A DNA stretch of 61,159 bases, from contig DVDX01000021.1 in assembly GCA_015295985.1 (NCBI GenBank), positions 1 through 61,159 of the forward strand, read 5' to 3'. Positions 17,948 to 25,676 of the stretch are shown in pieces. Position 1 is the first letter of the stretch, and every line of letters starts with the position of its first letter. Under the pieces are notes generated by a model, which searched no databases, had not been told where the DNA came from, and saw only the letters and a program-made list of their open reading frames with translations. A program made the translations under genes and the position numbers. Origin of the DNA: Synechococcus sp. M44_DOE_062 (GTDB taxonomy: Bacteria; Cyanobacteriota; Cyanobacteriia; Thermostichales; Thermostichaceae).

Positions 17948-18955
17948 ATGACCACCCTCTACCTAACCGAGCCGGGCACGGTGGTTCACTGCCAAAACCA
18001 AACCCTGCTCATTCGCCGCCGTGATCAAGCGCAGCTTTGCCGCCTTGCGGAGGTGGAGCTGGTGGTGTTGCCTGGGATCCAGTTAACCGGCGCAGCTTTG
18101 GCCCAACTGCTGGATCGAGGCATCGAAACCATTTTTTTGCGTGCGGATGGCAGTTTTCGAGGCCGCCTGCAGGGATCCTTCTCCACCAACCCGGAGAGTC
18201 GTCTGGCCCAGTATCAGCGGGCCTACTCTCCCTGGGGGCTGAGGTGGGCCAAGGTGATTGTGCGCGGCAAGATTCGCAACCAACGGGCGATTCTACAACT
18301 GCACAACCGGGCTACCCGCGGCCAGATTGCCCCCTTGCAGGAGGGTATCGACGTTATCGCCGCCTACCTGCAACAGTTGGATCGCTCCACCGCCCCCCCA
18401 GATCGAGAAGCGCTGATGGGCCTAGAGGGCATTTGCGCCCGCATCTACTACCAATCTCTGCAGCATTGCTTTCCGCATGAGTGGAACTTCACTGGCCGCA
18501 ACCGACAGCCGCCACTCGACCCGATCAACGCTCTGCTCAGTTGGGGTTATGGGGTGTTGCTGGCCCGCGTGTTCTCGGCAGTGGTGATGGCCGGGTTGGA
18601 TCCCTACCTCGGCTTTTTCCACGCCAACTTGCCCTATCGCCCCAACCTGGTACTGGACATGATGGAGGAGTTTCGGCCCTTGGTGGTGGATTGGGCCGTG
18701 CTGCAGGTTGTCAAAGCTGGCTTGCTTACGCCGGAAGACTTTGAGCCGTCGCCGGATGGAACAGGCATATGGCTGGGATCCCTGGCCAAAAAGCTGTTTT
18801 TGGGAGAGCTGGAGCGCCGCTTCCGCGAGCCGTTGCTCTATCCTCCTCAATCTCGCCGCCTGCCCCTCAGTCAAATCGTGCTGGAGCAAGCCCGCTGGCT
18901 AAGCCGTTGCCTGGTGAGCGGTGACCTAGACTATGAGCCTATGGAGCTGCGCTGA
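17948..18955 (+). CDS. cas1: CRISPR-associated endonuclease Cas1
   Basis: Integrase subunit that inserts new spacers into the array together with Cas2. The 335-residue protein has the N-terminal beta domain (LYLTEPGTVVHCQNQTLLI, VVLPGIQLTGAALAQLLDRG, FLRADGSFRGRLQG). The helical catalytic domain follows with Glu160 (MGLEGICARIYY), His225 (LGFFHANLPYRPNLVLDMMEEFRP) and Glu240, the expected metal-binding triad. The ATG at 17948 gives the standard N-terminus; the same frame is open further upstream but overlaps the preceding gene. Its stop TGA overlaps the cas2 ATG by one base, indicating translational coupling. Confidence 0.96.
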   Translation: MTTLYLTEPGTVVHCQNQTLLIRRRDQAQLCRLAEVELVVLPGIQLTGAALAQLLDRGIETIFLRADGSFRGRLQGSFSTNPESRLAQYQRAYSPWGLRWAKVIVRGKIRNQRAILQLHNRATRGQIAPLQEGIDVIAAYLQQLDRSTAPPDREALMGLEGICARIYYQSLQHCFPHEWNFTGRNRQPPLDPINALLSWGYGVLLARVFSAVVMAGLDPYLGFFHANLPYRPNLVLDMMEEFRPLVVDWAVLQVVKAGLLTPEDFEPSPDGTGIWLGSLAKKLFLGELERRFREPLLYPPQSRRLPLSQIVLEQARWLSRCLVSGDLDYEPMELR

Positions 18956-19233
18956 TGCTGTGGTTGGTTTGCTACGACGTGGCGGACGATAAGCGGCGGC
19001 AACAGTTGGCCAAGCAGTTGGAACAGTGTTGCCAGCGGGTGCAATACTCCGTGTTCGAATGCCCACTGGACGCTGCGGAGTTGGAAAACAAGCTGGAACA
19101 GTTGTGGTTGCCCTTGCTGAACCTCAAGGAAGACAGTCTGCGGGCCTACCCTTTGGATGCCACGGCCAAGAAGCAGGCCAAAGTCTTCGGGGGGCCTCCC
19201 CCCTATGAGCCGCCGGACTACCTGATTTTCTGA
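18955..19233 (+). CDS. cas2: CRISPR-associated endoribonuclease Cas2
   Basis: A 92-residue ferredoxin-fold protein forming the centre of the Cas1-Cas2 integrase. WLVCYDVADDKRRQQLAKQLEQC contains the conserved first-strand Asp, followed by RVQYSVFECPLDAAELENKL. The C-terminal extension (AKVFGGPPPYEPPDYLIF) is a little longer than the minimal fold. It is the last plus-strand gene before the mini CRISPR array, with 274 bp of probable leader between. Confidence 0.95.
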   Translation: MLWLVCYDVADDKRRQQLAKQLEQCCQRVQYSVFECPLDAAELENKLEQLWLPLLNLKEDSLRAYPLDATAKKQAKVFGGPPPYEPPDYLIF

Positions 19234-19507
19234 GGCTCTCCACCGGGCCAGAATTGTAAAGTTTTGTGCGCGATCTGTCGGGGCGAGCCATCACCAGCCT
19301 GATTCTGCCGGTGCAAGATTTTAAGGGAAACTTTAGATCTTTTGCCCCGATTGGCCCAAAAACGTGACATAATGACTGCAGCAAGCTCAATTTCCCCGCT
19401 TGCGCTTGGCCGCGAGGGTAATGTTAATATCTGTGTCGAGAAGTCTCCGTACTCCCTCGCTAACGCACCTTGAAAACTGGATGGATTCAGGCTTTTCCGG
19501 GGGTAGG
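19234..19507 (+). promoter_or_regulatory. probable leader of the cas1-cas2-adjacent CRISPR array
   Basis: This is non-coding DNA between cas2 and the first repeat. The repeats read in plus orientation (ending GGAAAC) and the degenerate repeat is at the far right, so the leader should lie here, next to cas2. The sequence is mixed in composition, with an AT-richer patch near 19318-19380; no clear promoter box could be assigned. Confidence 0.5.
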
Positions 19508-19687
19508 GTTGATCCCTACCTTTTCCCCGCAGGGGGACGGAAACTTCAGCGCCGCTTCCTCCTTCTTGGCAACGGAATCCGGGTTGTTGATCCCTACCTT
19601 TTCCCCGCAAGGGGACGGAAACTGAAGAGAAGTGAGTAATGAGCAAAGAGAAGTGAGGTTGATCTCTACCTTCTCCCCGCAAGGGGC
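19508..19687 (+). CRISPR. mini CRISPR array: two full 37-nt repeats plus a degenerate third
   Basis: Repeat 1 is at 19508-19544 and repeat 2 at 19586-19622. They start GTTGATCCCTACC and end GGGACGGAAAC, with a one-base difference in the central CCCCGC(A/G)GGGG hairpin region. A third, decayed copy begins at 19658 (GTTGATCTCTACCTTCTCC) and loses its 3' end near 19687. Spacers are 41 nt (19545-19585) and 35 nt (19623-19657); the second is purine-rich and repetitive. The array lies between cas2 and cas6. Its small size and decayed tail suggest little recent acquisition. Confidence 0.93.
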
Positions 19688-19709
19688 TCAACAAAGTAAC
19701 CCAAGCTAT

Positions 19710-20852
19710 CTATGGAAGACTGCTCGATGAGTAGTCCTGGGATCCAGACTGGAGAGAGCGGCGGGCCAGCTTGGCATAGGTCTTCACCGTCTCGTAGGGC
19801 ATCTCCAAATCAGCGGCAATCTGTTGCAAGCTCTCTCCACCTTCGCGGCGGGCCAGGATCGTCGCCCACAGTTGGGCAGTTTTTTCGGCGCGGGATCCCC
19901 CTTGTCGTTGCCGCTGACTGAGAAAGAGGGCGCTCAGCTCCTCGATCCGTTGGGCCACCTGCTCTTCCCGAGAAGGGACGGAGGAGGCGGGTAGCTCTTC
20001 GGCCAACCAACCCAGGCGGGTTTGCCCCAGTCCAAAGGGGGTTTTGTGGCCGGTGCCGCAGTAGGGGGCAAAGTGGATCAGGGCTTGGAGCTGTTGCTGC
20101 CATAGCTCAGGCGCACGGGAGGAGACAGCCAACTGCACACAGCCGATAAACCCCGTTACGGATCCCTGGCGACCTGCGGTGGTTTTGACCGATTCCAGAC
20201 GGTGCCGCTGAATGATGACTTCCCCATCCACCCAATCCAGAAAAGGCTCCACCTCGATGGGCAGGCCGGAAAAATCGTTCCAACGGCGCAGATAGCTGTG
20301 GAACAGGTTGCGAGGGATCGGCAGGGGCAGATGGTGGCCCCGGTGGCGAAAGCTGGTGGGCGAGACGAAGGAAAGGCTCCAGGAGCGGGGGGAAAGGGGC
20401 TGCTGCAACAGTTGACGATAGGTGCGCGGGGGGATCGAGATCTGCCATCCCAGGATCTGCAGCGGGGATCCCCGCAATTCCAGCCAGGTGGGCAGCCGTT
20501 GGCACCACCCTCGCAGCCACTCCACCACCGGCGGGTTGAGGCCGGTGATCCACCAGCGGAAGGGGAGATGAGGCGGGATCAGCGGTCGCCCCCCCTGCTC
20601 GCGGAACGGCCCCATCAGACGGGAGAGGGTAAAGGGTTTTTCGGATTCTCCATCGTGCAAATAGGCGGATAGCTGCGGATCCGTCTCTTGCACCTGGCTC
20701 AAGAACCAGGCGTGCAGCCCTTTGGCATAGTGGGGATCCAGCAGGTAAGACCGGGGAGCCTGAACTTCCAAGGTGATCCCCACCAGTTCGGATCCCGCCG
20801 GCCACTTGCCATTGGCTTCTCTATCAGCAGATGGCTCCGAGAAACTCAGCAT
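19710..20852 (-). CDS. cas6: Cas6-family crRNA endonuclease with C-terminal helix-turn-helix
   Basis: RAMP-fold nuclease that cuts repeat RNA into crRNAs. The N-terminal half carries RSYLLDPHYAKGLHAWFLS and the C-terminal ferredoxin-like half ends in the glycine-rich loop CGTGHKTPFGLGQTRLG (about residues 265-285), the Cas6 hallmark. Beyond it lies a charged linker and an HTH-like tail (GESLQQIAADLEMPYETVKTYAKLARRSL) resembling sigma-70 region 4 or LuxR-type modules, which ordinary Cas6 lacks. The ATG at 20852 was used; a GTG two codons upstream is possible. It is convergent with the mini-array and divergent from the RAMP gene. Confidence 0.88.
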   Translation of the reverse strand: MLSFSEPSADREANGKWPAGSELVGITLEVQAPRSYLLDPHYAKGLHAWFLSQVQETDPQLSAYLHDGESEKPFTLSRLMGPFREQGGRPLIPPHLPFRWWITGLNPPVVEWLRGWCQRLPTWLELRGSPLQILGWQISIPPRTYRQLLQQPLSPRSWSLSFVSPTSFRHRGHHLPLPIPRNLFHSYLRRWNDFSGLPIEVEPFLDWVDGEVIIQRHRLESVKTTAGRQGSVTGFIGCVQLAVSSRAPELWQQQLQALIHFAPYCGTGHKTPFGLGQTRLGWLAEELPASSVPSREEQVAQRIEELSALFLSQRQRQGGSRAEKTAQLWATILARREGGESLQQIAADLEMPYETVKTYAKLARRSLQSGSQDYSSSSLP

Positions 20853-21071
20853 AAGCACAGCCTGTTCCCAGTCGATACCCAGTCCACAACAACAATCAAC
20901 ACAAAACCCAACTTTCCATTGAGAAAATTTTAGAAGGGATCCCTTCCTATTGGGCTTATCCTCGAATCACCGTCTGTGCAGGCCAAAAAAATCTCACAAT
21001 CTGAAGAAAGCCTTGAAATCGTCTGCAACCCATCGCACTCGATCTATACTGCTAGCAAGCTAGAGGACCAT

Positions 21072-22232
21072 GGCCTTTTAAAAGTCTAGGAAATTCCAGG
21101 TGGCAGGGTTAGGATAATTGCAAACTCCGAGGAGAAGAGGTTGGAATGACATTACTTGAAGCGATCAAAGGGATAGAAGACCCGCGCAAGGCACGGGGGA
21201 TACGGCACGACTTAGGGGCATTGATATTGCTTATTATTTCAGGTTTATTGAGTGGGTATAAGGACTTACATGCGATTTCCCGTTGGGGGCGGAGCTTAAG
21301 TGTGACCCAGCGGGAATTGCTTGGGTTTACGAGGGCAACGCCGTGCTGTGCAACGTTATCAAATATCTTGCGCAGCATTGGAACGAACACTTTGCAAAAG
21401 CAGCTGAATGGATGGCTTGCCAGTCTCTGTGCGCCGGGGGAGCATTTGGCATTGGACGGCAAAACGCTGCGGGCAAGCCACGGCAATCCCATCAACGAAC
21501 AAGTGTATTTACTGAGTCTGTTTTGCCAAAAGAGCGGGTTGGTGCTGCACGACACGCCGATGCAACGCGGAGAAAACGAAATATCCTGTGCGTTGCGGCT
21601 GCTTGAATCAGTTGATCTGGCAGGAAAAACGATCACAGGGGATGCCATTTTTGCCAAAAAAAATATGCGGTATCATCGCCGACAAGGGAGGTGATTACCT
21701 GTTCACCGTCAAAGATAACCAACGAAAATTGCGGCGGGACATTGACCGCTGTCTTGCGTTGTTGGCGGGCTCCTCCCGCAGACAGGACCACACCACCGAA
21801 AACAGCGGCCACGGCCGCAGCGAAACACGACACATCGCCTTGATCCCTGCCCCTGAGGCCCTCAAAAAAACATGGCCGGGTCTTCAGGCCGTGGGCACCA
21901 TCACCCGCACCAGACAACAGCACAAAACCGGCAAAACATCGGTGGAAACCGTCTATTTTATCACAAGCCTTGATAAAACAGCCCCAGACATCCTGGCTCT
22001 CAACCGGGCCCATTGGCGCATTGAAAATAACCTGCACCGCCACAAGGATGTCCTCTTTGATGAAGACCGCTCCACCATCAGATGTAACGCCGCTCCCCAT
22101 AACATGGCGGTCTGCAGAGCCTCAGCTCTCGCTTTCCTTAAATCTCTTCGTCAGCCGCTTCCCCATACCACTCAAGATTTTGCAAGAAATCCTGATGCGC
22201 TTTTCCATGTATTGTTAGACTTTTAAAAGGCC
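21072..22232 (+). mobile_element. ISAs1-like insertion sequence, 1161 bp
   Basis: The element is bounded by a perfect 17-bp terminal inverted repeat, GGCCTTTTAAAAGTCTA at 21072-21088 and its reverse complement at 22216-22232. It carries one transposase gene in two frames; the transposase stop codon lies inside the right repeat. The element splits a RAMP-type cas gene: ATG GCC (21070-21075) precedes it and CTG CCC AAA follows at 22233, so removing the insert with one GGCC restores an MALPKPYE start. No longer target duplication is visible beyond GGCC, which is shared by both ends. Confidence 0.88.
21146..22226 (+). pseudogene. ISAs1-family transposase, frameshifted
   Basis: DDE transposase in two overlapping frames. 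The first (21146-21694) has the family start TLLEAIKGIEDPRKARGIRHDL and the first catalytic Asp in HLALDGKTLRAS. The second, open to 22226, continues with ICGIIADKGGDYLFTVKDNQ and carries the conserved VYFITSL, the DILALNRAHWRIENNLH catalytic-Glu region and DEDRSTIR. The switch is at a run of eight A at 21656-21663; a net one-base removal or two-base gain joins the frames. Either the copy is dead or slippage on the A run allows some full-length protein. Confidence 0.85.
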
Positions 22233-23216
22233 CTGCCCAAACCCTACGAGCTGATCCCGTTTCCCACCCAGCGCCCCACGCTGGAGCGGCCCGCCGGCCA
22301 CGCCCGGTTCCATCCCGATAGGTTGCACGGCACCCTCTTCCTCACCCTAACGGTGCAGACTGCTGTCCACGTCTCCACCGGCCACTTGGCCTTGGGCAGC
22401 GATGTGGGGGTGAAAGGGATCCCGGTGCTCAAAACCATGACCACCACCCCCAACGGAAGGCTTAAAATCCAGGGCAGCTCCCTCAAGGGGGCCATCCGGG
22501 CCATGTACGAGGCGATCACCAACAGCACCCTTGCGGTGATAACGAGCCGGTACAAAAATCAGATCCCCCCGGAGCGGCACCCCTGCCGCAACAAGGAGCA
22601 GCTTTGTCCAGCCAGCCGCGTTTTCGGTGCCTTGAACTGGCAGGGATTGGTGGAGTTCAGGGATGCCATTGCCACCCGTGCCGGATCCGGCGGCGGATCC
22701 CTGCCCCCCCTGTACCGTCCCCGCCCGGATCAGTGCAGAGCTTATTTTCAGAAGGAAAATGGCAAAGTCATTGGGCGCAAGTTCTACTACACCCACAGAA
22801 AGGCTTTGCAGGGCAGTTCAAGGGGAACGCCCACCCAGCAAGCGATACAAAACATGGTTTTCAAAACCCGAATCCACTTCAAAAACCTCACCCCCGCCGA
22901 GCTGGGCACCTTGCTCACGGTTTTGGGGCAGGATCCCAAGCATCCCATGCTGCTGAAGGTGGGGGGCGGAAAGCCCGTTGGCCTGGGATCCCTGCAGGTC
23001 ACCCTTGACAAGATCGAGCGGCCCGGCAACCTAAAAGACCGCTACAGTCGCTATGATCTCCCAGAAGCCGATATCCTGGAAGGAGAACGCCTCCAAGCCT
23101 TTGTGCAGGAGCAAATTCAAGCTGCCCAGGGCTACATCTTGCCCGAACAACTCAGACAATTGGCCACTATCTTGAGTCCCACTGCTCTGCGCGAGCCGCC
23201 CCCCGGAGTGTACTGA
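22233..23216 (+). pseudogene. RAMP-superfamily (Cas7-like) cas gene, 5' end displaced by IS
   Basis: Crispr effector backbone-type RAMP protein. Starting right at the IS boundary the frame reads LPKPYELIPFPTQRP, then GTLFLTLTVQTAVHVSTG, KIQGSSLKGAIRAMYEA, CPASRVFGALNWQGLVEFRDA and a glycine-rich GGGKPVGLGSLQVTL loop, matching Csm3/Cmr4/Csx7-like proteins. The original start ATG GCC is preserved at 21070-21075 on the other side of the insertion, preceded by AGAGGA. Translation now would need an internal start such as TTG at 22323, which would lose the first strand region. Exact subfamily is unresolved. In the absence of cas10 nearby the effector complex is incomplete here. Confidence 0.8.
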
Positions 23217-23286
23217 GGGTTCCCCTATACTGTCAGACGCTGTCGATCTCAGCCCCCAATCTTGGGATCTCGCCCACGGCATCGCC

Positions 23287-23940
23287 ATGACCTTGGCCAA
23301 GAAAGGGGTGGATATTAACGAGCTGAGCAAGTGCATCGCCTATCTGCGCTCGGTTGCCCATCACCCTGATGCGGGATCCCGCTTTTTCCGATTCACCGGC
23401 GAGCTGCCGCGAGAAACGGGTCTATGCCGTACCCAACAAACCAGAGGGTACTATCAGCTCATCGACGAAACCTGCAAAAGGTACCTGCAACCTCTGCAAG
23501 ACAGGCCGGCGGAGATGCTGCAGATCCTGGGCTGGGCAGGCCGGCTGGCCCGCTACTACAAAGATGGGGGGATCCCCATTGGCGAGATTCCACCACCCCA
23601 GGGATCCCGGCCCAACGGCAACTCCGGTCGCCAGGACTCCGTTCCCCAAAGTGCGGAAAGCAAACCCCAGCACGACAAGCAACAGCAAAACCATCAACAC
23701 CAACAAGACCAGGCCCAGCATCAGGCCCGCAAAGCTCGCTTCCAGACCGGGCAAAAACTGAAGGCCACCATCACCAACATCAAGGGCAACGAAGTCACCT
23801 TCCAGATTTTGGGCACGGACACCAAGCTCACCCAGAAGGAGCCCAAACGGGCGGGATCCCTGGCGGTGGGGCAAGAGGTGCAGGTGGAAGTTTTGGATCT
23901 AAGGGAAGATGGCAGAATCCGCAAGGCCAAGCTGCTCTGA
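23287..23940 (+). CDS. CRISPR-island protein: helical N-terminus, Gln/His-rich linker, OB fold
   Basis: I do not recognise this 217-residue protein. Residues 1-95 look helical (INELSKCIAYLRSVAHHP; MLQILGWAGRLARYYKDGGIP), reminiscent in size of type III small subunits but without decisive similarity. Residues about 110-155 form a low-complexity linker rich in Gln, His and Ser. Residues about 157-217 look like an S1/OB nucleic-acid-binding domain (FQTGQKLKATITNIKG, VGQEVQVEVLDLREDGRI). The frame stays open upstream of the ATG at 23287 (SDAVDLSPQSWDLAHGIA), so the true start could be earlier. It lies 70 bp after the RAMP gene and 51 bp before the CARF gene on the same strand. Confidence 0.7.
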   Translation: MTLAKKGVDINELSKCIAYLRSVAHHPDAGSRFFRFTGELPRETGLCRTQQTRGYYQLIDETCKRYLQPLQDRPAEMLQILGWAGRLARYYKDGGIPIGEIPPPQGSRPNGNSGRQDSVPQSAESKPQHDKQQQNHQHQQDQAQHQARKARFQTGQKLKATITNIKGNEVTFQILGTDTKLTQKEPKRAGSLAVGQEVQVEVLDLREDGRIRKAKLL

Positions 23941-23991
23941 GCACGCAGCCGGACGGAGCTCTTGAAAAGAGTTTGAGTTAACCGGCCATCC

Positions 23992-24888
23992 ATGCAGACC
24001 ATCATCATGACCGTGGGCACTTCCTTGCTCACCAATCCCGACAAGAACCTAGAGCCGCAGCGCCCCTGGATAGGACAAAAAACCATCGGGGATCCCCAGC
24101 GTGCTCTGGCCTGGATGAAAAAAGTAGACCTGGAATTGATCAGCGCCGAAACCAACACCTATTTGCGGCTGGATCCCACCTCGAATGATGCCTTGATTTT
24201 GCTGCACTCAGAAACTCCCGACGGATTAGAGTGTGCTCAGATTTTGAAGCTCTTTTTTGAGCAAGAGCTGGGTCAGCAGCAGGTCTCTTTGGTTCCCCTT
24301 CCCGGCATCAACTACGAGCTAGAGGGATCCTCACTGGAGCGGATGGCCGAGCTGTTGAAACAGTTGGCAGAGAGCGCCAAGGGGATTGTTACTTTTGCCG
24401 CTACCGGCGGGTTCAAAGCCCAAGCCATGATCATGGCCGTGGTGGGCAGCCAATTGGGGATCCCGGTTTGCTACATCCATGAGCAATACAAATCCCTGAT
24501 CTACTTGCCCTACCTACAGCCGCAAGTTCAGCCCCGGATCCCACGGGCAGATCTCCCCGATTCAGGGCGAGATCGCTCCCAAGTCATCCAGGTGCGAAGT
24601 GACACCAGCCATCACCGACCCCGCAGTTGGGCCAAAGTGGAAAGACTCCTGCGAGACACTCCCTGGGTGGATCTGGTTCGATACGATCCCCACGCCTACG
24701 CTGCCCCCAAAAACAGCGTCAAAGCCTCAAACCGCAAAACTGAAGATGGCCGCCACATTCTGTGGATCCACCTCCATGAGAGCCAGGACACCCACCTCGC
24801 CGTCAGGGTAGAGACCACCGGTTATACCCCCGAGCACCTAGAGCTGGCTGCCACCGAATTGCGGCAACGCCTCGGTCGTCTGCTTTGA
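23992..24888 (+). CDS. CARF-domain CRISPR-associated protein (APE2256/TIGR02619-like)
   Basis: A 298-residue protein starting TIIMTVGTSLLTN, the first strand and ligand loop of CARF (CRISPR-associated Rossmann) domains. TFAATGGFKAQAMIMAVVGSQLGIPVCYIHEQYKSLIYLP (about 132-171) is the second ligand-binding loop seen in APE2256/Csx1-like proteins. CARF domains bind cyclic oligoadenylates made by Cas10. The C-terminal 120 residues are not an obvious HEPN domain (no R-x4-6-H pair found), so the protein may be a ring nuclease of the Sso1393 sort, a regulator, or an effector with an unrecognised domain. Confidence 0.82.
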   Translation: MQTIIMTVGTSLLTNPDKNLEPQRPWIGQKTIGDPQRALAWMKKVDLELISAETNTYLRLDPTSNDALILLHSETPDGLECAQILKLFFEQELGQQQVSLVPLPGINYELEGSSLERMAELLKQLAESAKGIVTFAATGGFKAQAMIMAVVGSQLGIPVCYIHEQYKSLIYLPYLQPQVQPRIPRADLPDSGRDRSQVIQVRSDTSHHRPRSWAKVERLLRDTPWVDLVRYDPHAYAAPKNSVKASNRKTEDGRHILWIHLHESQDTHLAVRVETTGYTPEHLELAATELRQRLGRLL

Positions 24889-24924
24889 GTTTCCATTAAT
24901 TCCACTTCCCCGAAGGGAAGCGAC
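24889..24924 (-). repeat. solitary CRISPR-like repeat, left copy
   Basis: A 36-nt unit beginning GTTTCCATTAATTCC and ending GGGAAGCGAC, with a CTTCCCCGAAGGGAAG hairpin. It starts at the last base of the CARF stop region. In minus orientation it ends in GGAAAC like the array at 60.6 kb, but its sequence differs from both other repeat types. A matching copy lies 525 bp to the right. Confidence 0.75.
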
Positions 24925-24998
24925 TTATCAGGTACAAGGTTTTTGCCACACAAGCCAGTATATAGCCTATTAAGGACAACGTGGAAAATCGAGGTAAC

Positions 24999-25121
24999 AT
25001 GACAGAACATGAACACCTGAGCACACCAATCAAAATCCTCTTAATTGGAGCGGAGATTCTCTTTGTCGGTATCCTATTCCTCATGCGTTTTGCAATCGCC
25101 GGTTGGCTTATAATCTTATAA
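24999..25121 (+). CDS. small membrane protein, 40 residues
   Basis: ATG at 24999 is preceded by GAGGTAAC, a reasonable ribosome binding site. The product starts MTEHEHLSTPIK and then has one hydrophobic span (ILLIGAEILFVGILFLMRFAIAGWLIIL) to the stop at 25119-25121. It overlaps the start of the next reading frame, suggesting coupling. It sits between two solitary CRISPR-like repeats in AT-richer DNA than its surroundings. No family recognised. Confidence 0.45.
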   Translation: MTEHEHLSTPIKILLIGAEILFVGILFLMRFAIAGWLIIL

Positions 25122-25447
25122 TCATTTTTATTTTTCCAATGCTGCTTATTCTATGGGCGCTCGTGCATCTGGGTTTGATGACCGCGTTCATTAGTGTTCT
25201 CAAATCAAGCAAGATAGATACTGCGCTCTACATTGCCGTCCACTTTTTTTATCTGGGGGCTTGGTTATTCCAACTCGATGCTGACGATACCCGTGTGAAG
25301 TGGGTTATTCGTCTCCTCCCATACACTGACTTTCTGGATCCCTTCCTCAAGGAATGGGGTGGAGTTCCATTTCTCATTATGAGTGCTGCTACATTTGTTT
25401 GCTATTTGATAATCTTCATTTTAATAGTTGTTCGGTTGTTCTTCTGA
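25103..25447 (+). CDS. predicted integral membrane protein, 114 residues
   Basis: TTG at 25103 opens a frame that overlaps the preceding small gene; an ATG at 25139 is the alternative start. Three hydrophobic segments are visible (IIIFIFPMLLILWALVHLGLM; IDTALYIAVHFFYLGAWLF; FLIMSAATFVCYLIIFILIVV) with a soluble DADDTRVKWVIR loop. The frame stops 3 bp before the right-hand solitary CRISPR-like repeat. The codon and base composition is more AT-rich than neighbouring genes, consistent with transfer. I do not recognise the family; the two-gene pair could be a small toxin, immunity or phage-derived module. Confidence 0.45.
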   Translation: MAYNLIIIFIFPMLLILWALVHLGLMTAFISVLKSSKIDTALYIAVHFFYLGAWLFQLDADDTRVKWVIRLLPYTDFLDPFLKEWGGVPFLIMSAATFVCYLIIFILIVVRLFF

Positions 25448-25449
25448 CT

Positions 25450-25485
25450 TTTTCCATTAATTCCACTTCCCCAAAGAGAAGCGAC
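25450..25485 (-). repeat. solitary CRISPR-like repeat, right copy
   Basis: Matches the unit at 24889-24924 at 33 of 36 positions, with changes at positions 1, 24 and 28. The last two weaken the central hairpin (CCCCAAAGAGAAG). The two copies bracket 525 bp holding the two small membrane-protein frames. Confidence 0.72.
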
Positions 25486-25676
25486 TTCCCCCACTTGTAA
25501 CCCTTGCCCAGAGCGGGATCGACCGGGTGAACGGAAGAATCAGGGTTTGAGGCTTGTCGCCGACCCTGTCGCTGACCATGTTGGTGTAGAAATTAACATG
25601 GAGCCCTGTGTTGAGGTTACCAGGGAGCTGTTTCTGAGAAGCTGAAGCAGGGGGCCAATGGAGTGAAAGTGAGAGG

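Noticed and set aside
21072-22232. Longer target-site duplication around the IS (CTTTTAAAAG at both ends)
   Set aside because: The string is self-complementary and part of the inverted repeat. Treating it as a duplication would destroy the restored RAMP reading frame, so GGCC at most is shared.
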